From Euwallacea fornicatus (Eukaryota; Arthropoda; Insecta; Coleoptera; Curculionidae), in the NCBI RefSeq assembly GCF_040115645.1, contig NC_089548.1:5677001-5741000 (forward strand): a stretch of 64,000 nucleotides of DNA, read 5' to 3'. The translations under genes and the position numbers were made by a program. Under the pieces are notes generated by a model. The model was not told the origin of the DNA, did no database searches, and saw only the letters and a list, made by a program, of their open reading frames with translations. Shown one piece after another: positions 58,905 through 64,000 of the stretch (its first letter is position 1; each line of letters starts with the position of its first letter).

Positions 58905-60125
58905 ATACATATTTTTTATTTGATTTGTATAATTTGTATTACATATTAATATTTTTAATTTCTTATTTCTTTCTTTTAATTATTATTTTATTTTTTACTC
59001 TTTTTCTTTATATTAATTTTTTTCTCTTTCTTTTTTATCATCTTTTATTTTTTAATCCTTATTCTTTTTCTTTGTGTTATTATCATTTTTTTTAAATTTA
59101 TTGTTTTCTCTTGATCATTTTTTATTTGTTGCTACTTATTGTTTTCTTAATTTTTCCTCTTTCTAATTTTTATATTTTATTCTTATTCTTTATCATTTCT
59201 TTTTATTTTAAATATTTTTATTTTTTTCTCTTTGGTTTTTAATATTCATTTATTTTTCTTTAATTTTGTTTTCTTTCTTTTTTCTTCAATTTTTTTATTA
59301 TTAATTTTCTTTACTTTATTTTTTATTCTTTTTCTTTTTTATCATGTTTAATTTTTATATTTTTCGCCTTCGTTTTTATTATCTATTGTTCTTTCCTTTT
59401 TTCATTGTCCATTTTCTTTTCTTAATTTTTATTCTTTCTTTTTGAATCTTCTTTTAATTCTTATTGTCTTTATTTTTTATTCTTTCTCTTATTATTTTTT
59501 TTATTTCTTATTCTTTCATTTTCTATTCATGAATTTTTTTAAATTATTCATTTTGTTATATTCTTTTAATTGTTTATTTTCATTTCTTAATTTTTATTTT
59601 TTTGTTTATTATCATTTTCTTTTGTTTTTTATTCTCATTCTTTTTTTTTCTTTCGTTTTTCTTATTATTCATGTTCCTTTCTTTTTTTTTATTTGTTATT
59701 CTCATTCTATTTTCATTTTTTAATTGTTAATTTGTTCTTTCGTTTTCTTATTATTCATGTTCCTTTCTTAATTGTTTTATTTGTTATTCTCATTCCTTTT
59801 TCACTTTTAATATTTATTTATTTATTTTTTCTTTATCTATTTTATTCATTTTTTTTTAATTCTTATTTTCTTTATTTTTATTTTCATCTTTATCTTTGTT
59901 TATTTGTTTTATTGTTTCTTTTCTTTATTTTATCTTCTTCTTTATTTCTTTTTCATTTCTTTTTTTTTTTAATTTTAGATTTGATTCTTCATCCTTTACT
60001 AATGTTTTTATTGGCTTTTATAATCATTTTTAATTTTTTTATATATGTATGTTTTTCTTTTGTATTGTTTTTATTCATTTGTATTGTTTGTTTTTTTTTT
60101 TTTTTTTCTTTATTGTTTTTGTTGT
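58905..60125 (+). repeat. T-rich strand-asymmetric low-complexity tract
   Basis: For about 1.2 kb the plus strand is dominated by T with interspersed C and A, in runs such as ttctttttctttttatc, with very few G. Long hydrophobic frames across it (59442-59723, 59693-60151) are artefacts of TTT and TTA codons. It separates the foldback pile from the decamer array. Confidence 0.85.
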
Positions 60126-60390
60126 TTTGTGGAATTGTATATTTGAAATAAGAAGAAACAATGAAAATATCTCCTGTTGTTTTATTTAGCATTAAGAACC
60201 CGGGTTGGTAAGAAAACAAACTAAAAGTAAGTCAGGTTAGTTCAGAAAACAAACAATAAACAACCCGGGTTAGTTTAAAAAAAAAAGCTCAGGTTAGTTC
60301 AGAAAAACTGAAAATTGAAACGAATCCACGCCAAAAATACAAAATAAAAGTGAAAATTCACTAACTGATAGAATAATTTACAAAATATAC
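60126..60390 (+). repeat. Transition zone with single decamer-like units
   Basis: Isolated copies of caggttagttcag occur at about 60231 and 60291, with a diverged gggttagttt between them at about 60264, separated by adenine-rich DNA. They lie in the same orientation as the array that begins at 60391. Confidence 0.7.
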
Positions 60391-63300
60391 TAGTTCAGGT
60401 TAGTTCAGGTTAGTTCAGGTTAGTTCAGGTTAGTTCAGGTTAGTTCAGGTTAGTTCAGGTTAGTTCAGGTTAGTTCAGGTTAGTTCAGGTTAGTTCAGGT
60501 TAGTTCAGGTTAGTTCAGGTTAGTTCAGGTTAGTTCAGGTTAGTTCAGGTTAGTTCAGGTTAGTTCAGGTTAGTTCAGGTTAGTTCAGGTTAGTTCAGGT
60601 TAGTTCAGGTTAGTTCAGGTTAGTTCAGGTTAGTTCAGGTTAGTTCAGGTTAGTTCAGGTTAGTTCAGGTTAGTTCAGGTTAGTTCAGGTTAGTTCAGGT
60701 TAGTTCAGGTTAGTTCAGGTTAGTTCAGGTTAGTTCAGGTTAGTTCAGGTTAGTTCAGGTTAGTTCAGGTTAGTTCAGGTTAGTTCAGGTTAGTTCAGGT
60801 TAGTTCAGGTTAGTTCAGGTTAGTTCAGGTTAGTTCAGGTTAGTTCAGGTTAGTTCAGGTTAGTTCAGGTTAGTTCAGGTTAGTTCAGGTTAGTTCAGGT
60901 TAGTTCAGGTTAGTTCAGGTTAGTTCAGGTTAGTTCAGGTTAGTTCAGGTTAGTTCAGGTTAGTTCAGGTTAGTTCAGGTTAGTTCAGGTTAGTTCAGGT
61001 TAGTTCAGGTTAGTTCAGGTTAGTTCAGGTTAGTTCAGGTTAGTTCAGGTTAGTTCAGGTTAGTTCAGGTTAGTTCAGGTTAGTTCAGGTTAGTTCAGGT
61101 TAGTTCAGGTTAGTTCAGGTTAGTTCAGGTTAGTTCAGGTTAGTTCAGGTTAGTTCAGGTTAGTTCAGGTTAGTTCAGGTTAGTTCAGGTTAGTTCAGGT
61201 TAGTTCAGGTTAGTTCAGGTTAGTTCAGGTTAGTTCAGGTTAGTTCAGGTTAGTTCAGGTTAGTTCAGGTTAGTTCAGGTTAGTTCAGGTTAGTTCAGGT
61301 TAGTTCAGGTTAGTTCAGGTTAGTTCAGGTTAGTTCAGGTTAGTTCAGGTTAGTTCAGGTTAGTTCAGGTTAGTTCAGGTTAGTTCAGGTTAGTTCAGGT
61401 TAGTTCAGGTTAGTTCAGGTTAGTTCAGGTTAGTTCAGGTTAGTTCAGGTTAGTTCAGGTTAGTTCAGGTTAGTTCAGGTTAGTTCAGGTTAGTTCAGGT
61501 TAGTTCAGGTTAGTTCAGGTTAGTTCAGGTTAGTTCAGGTTAGTTCAGGTTAGTTCAGGTTAGTTCAGGTTAGTTCAGGTTAGTTCAGGTTAGTTCAGGT
61601 TAGTTCAGGTTAGTTCAGGTTAGTTCAGGTTAGTTCAGGTTAGTTCAGGTTAGTTCAGGTTAGTTCAGGTTAGTTCAGGTTAGTTCAGGTTAGTTCAGGT
61701 TAGTTCAGGTTAGTTCAGGTTAGTTCAGGTTAGTTCAGGTTAGTTCAGGTTAGTTCAGGTTAGTTCAGGTTAGTTCAGGTTAGTTCAGGTTAGTTCAGGT
61801 TAGTTCAGGTTAGTTCAGGTTAGTTCAGGTTAGTTCAGGTTAGTTCAGGTTAGTTCAGGTTAGTTCAGGTTAGTTCAGGTTAGTTCAGGTTAGTTCAGGT
61901 TAGTTCAGGTTAGTTCAGGTTAGTTCAGGTTAGTTCAGGTTAGTTCAGGTTAGTTCAGGTTAGTTCAGGTTAGTTCAGGTTAGTTCAGGTTAGTTCAGGT
62001 TAGTTCAGGTTAGTTCAGGTTAGTTCAGGTTAGTTCAGGTTAGTTCAGGTTAGTTCAGGTTAGTTCAGGTTAGTTCAGGTTAGTTCAGGTTAGTTCAGGT
62101 TAGTTCAGGTTAGTTCAGGTTAGTTCAGGTTAGTTCAGGTTAGTTCAGGTTAGTTCAGGTTAGTTCAGGTTAGTTCAGGTTAGTTCAGGTTAGTTCAGGT
62201 TAGTTCAGGTTAGTTCAGGTTAGTTCAGGTTAGTTCAGGTTAGTTCAGGTTAGTTCAGGTTAGTTCAGGTTAGTTCAGGTTAGTTCAGGTTAGTTCAGGT
62301 TAGTTCAGGTTAGTTCAGGTTAGTTCAGGTTAGTTCAGGTTAGTTCAGGTTAGTTCAGGTTAGTTCAGGTTAGTTCAGGTTAGTTCAGGTTAGTTCAGGT
62401 TAGTTCAGGTTAGTTCAGGTTAGTTCAGGTTAGTTCAGGTTAGTTCAGGTTAGTTCAGGTTAGTTCAGGTTAGTTCAGGTTAGTTCAGGTTAGTTCAGGT
62501 TAGTTCAGGTTAGTTCAGGTTAGTTCAGGTTAGTTCAGGTTAGTTCAGGTTAGTTCAGGTTAGTTCAGGTTAGTTCAGGTTAGTTCAGGTTAGTTCAGGT
62601 TAGTTCAGGTTAGTTCAGGTTAGTTCAGGTTAGTTCAGGTTAGTTCAGGTTAGTTCAGGTTAGTTCAGGTTAGTTCAGGTTAGTTCAGGTTAGTTCAGGT
62701 TAGTTCAGGTTAGTTCAGGTTAGTTCAGGTTAGTTCAGGTTAGTTCAGGTTAGTTCAGGTTAGTTCAGGTTAGTTCAGGTTAGTTCAGGTTAGTTCAGGT
62801 TAGTTCAGGTTAGTTCAGGTTAGTTCAGGTTAGTTCAGGTTAGTTCAGGTTAGTTCAGGTTAGTTCAGGTTAGTTCAGGTTAGTTCAGGTTAGTTCAGGT
62901 TAGTTCAGGTTAGTTCAGGTTAGTTCAGGTTAGTTCAGGTTAGTTCAGGTTAGTTCAGGTTAGTTCAGGTTAGTTCAGGTTAGTTCAGGTTAGTTCAGGT
63001 TAGTTCAGGTTAGTTCAGGTTAGTTCAGGTTAGTTCAGGTTAGTTCAGGTTAGTTCAGGTTAGTTCAGGTTAGTTCAGGTTAGTTCAGGTTAGTTCAGGT
63101 TAGTTCAGGTTAGTTCAGGTTAGTTCAGGTTAGTTCAGGTTAGTTCAGGTTAGTTCAGGTTAGTTCAGGTTAGTTCAGGTTAGTTCAGGTTAGTTCAGGT
63201 TAGTTCAGGTTAGTTCAGGTTAGTTCAGGTTAGTTCAGGTTAGTTCAGGTTAGTTCAGGTTAGTTCAGGTTAGTTCAGGTTAGTTCAGGTTAGTTCAGGT

Positions 63301-64000
63301 TAGTTCAGGTTAGTTCAGGTTAGTTCAGGTTAGTTCAGGTTAGTTCAGGTTAGTTCAGGTTAGTTCAGGTTAGTTCAGGTTAGTTCAGGTTAGTTCAGGT
63401 TAGTTCAGGTTAGTTCAGGTTAGTTCAGGTTAGTTCAGGTTAGTTCAGGTTAGTTCAGGTTAGTTCAGGTTAGTTCAGGTTAGTTCAGGTTAGTTCAGGT
63501 TAGTTCAGGTTAGTTCAGGTTAGTTCAGGTTAGTTCAGGTTAGTTCAGGTTAGTTCAGGTTAGTTCAGGTTAGTTCAGGTTAGTTCAGGTTAGTTCAGGT
63601 TAGTTCAGGTTAGTTCAGGTTAGTTCAGGTTAGTTCAGGTTAGTTCAGGTTAGTTCAGGTTAGTTCAGGTTAGTTCAGGTTAGTTCAGGTTAGTTCAGGT
63701 TAGTTCAGGTTAGTTCAGGTTAGTTCAGGTTAGTTCAGGTTAGTTCAGGTTAGTTCAGGTTAGTTCAGGTTAGTTCAGGTTAGTTCAGGTTAGTTCAGGT
63801 TAGTTCAGGTTAGTTCAGGTTAGTTCAGGTTAGTTCAGGTTAGTTCAGGTTAGTTCAGGTTAGTTCAGGTTAGTTCAGGTTAGTTCAGGTTAGTTCAGGT
63901 TAGTTCAGGTTAGTTCAGGTTAGTTCAGGTTAGTTCAGGTTAGTTCAGGTTAGTTCAGGTTAGTTCAGGTTAGTTCAGGTTAGTTCAGGTTAGTTCAGGA
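60391..64000 (+). repeat. Tandem array of the decamer TTAGTTCAGG (about 361 copies)
   Basis: From 60391 to the window edge the sequence repeats with an exact 10-bp period, and I could see no substitution until the last base (A where T is expected). The unit can be read as TTAGT + TCAGG. TCAGG is the telomere repeat known from Tribolium, and TTAGG is the ancestral insect repeat, one base from TTAGT. The plus strand is the G-rich strand and runs 5'->3' towards the right edge, the orientation expected at the right end of a chromosome. It may be a true telomere, a subtelomeric block or an internal satellite; the sequence beyond the window would decide. Confidence 0.95.

Noticed and set aside
59442..60151. 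Long hydrophobic plus-strand frames resembling membrane proteins
   Set aside because: They come from the T-rich low-complexity tract, where TTT, TTA and TTC codons dominate and stops are rare in some frames.
60391..64000. CRISPR array interpretation of the regular repeat
   Set aside because: The units are contiguous with no spacers, and the window is eukaryotic with spliced genes.

Overview
The window looks like nuclear DNA of an insect, most likely a beetle (inference). Three protein-coding genes are typical animal genes with GT-AG introns in AT-rich DNA. The transposon relics (Tc1, mariner, R1-like LINE) and many palindromic foldback elements are typical of insects. The right edge is a 10-bp tandem repeat that can be read as two joined pentamers, TTAGT + TCAGG. 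These resemble the insect telomere units TTAGG (ancestral) and TCAGG (known from Tribolium).

Layout. (1) 1-8590: no exon found; a degenerate ~85-bp tandem repeat, a ~1 kb foldback element, a broken Tc1-like element with long terminal inverted repeats, and a MITE; this is probably upstream or first-intron DNA of groucho. (2) 8591-24405 (+): groucho/TLE co-repressor, 15 exons, all but the short first coding exon. Its large introns hold a mariner relic broken up by two later insertions, an R1-like LINE relic and several foldback elements. (3) 25523-27805 (-): an intronless SLC38A10-like amino-acid transporter, tail-to-tail with groucho. (4) 31473-43085 (+): a complete unconventional myosin IX (RA domain, motor with loop-2 insert, four IQ motifs, two C1 zinc fingers, RhoGAP) in 25 coding exons; the exon lengths add up to an open frame of about 2112 codons. 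(5) 43086-53200: intergenic DNA with a direct duplication (45.7 and 47.2 kb), a 78-bp tandem duplication and an unexplained GC-richer segment (49.36-50.33 kb). (6) 53229-58522: a dense pile of foldback/MITE elements, some abutting. (7) 58905-60125: 1.2 kb of T-rich, strand-asymmetric DNA. (8) 60391-64000: about 361 apparently perfect copies of TTAGTTCAGG, with the G-rich strand running 5'->3' toward the right edge, as a right-hand telomere would.

The three genes have unrelated roles (transcriptional co-repression, amino-acid transport, actin/Rho signalling) and show no operon-like link. The strongest candidate for something undescribed is the decamer array: a possible 10-nt variant telomere repeat, or a satellite derived from one. 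Diverged single and double copies of the same unit lie 0.1-6.6 kb inside the array in the same orientation.
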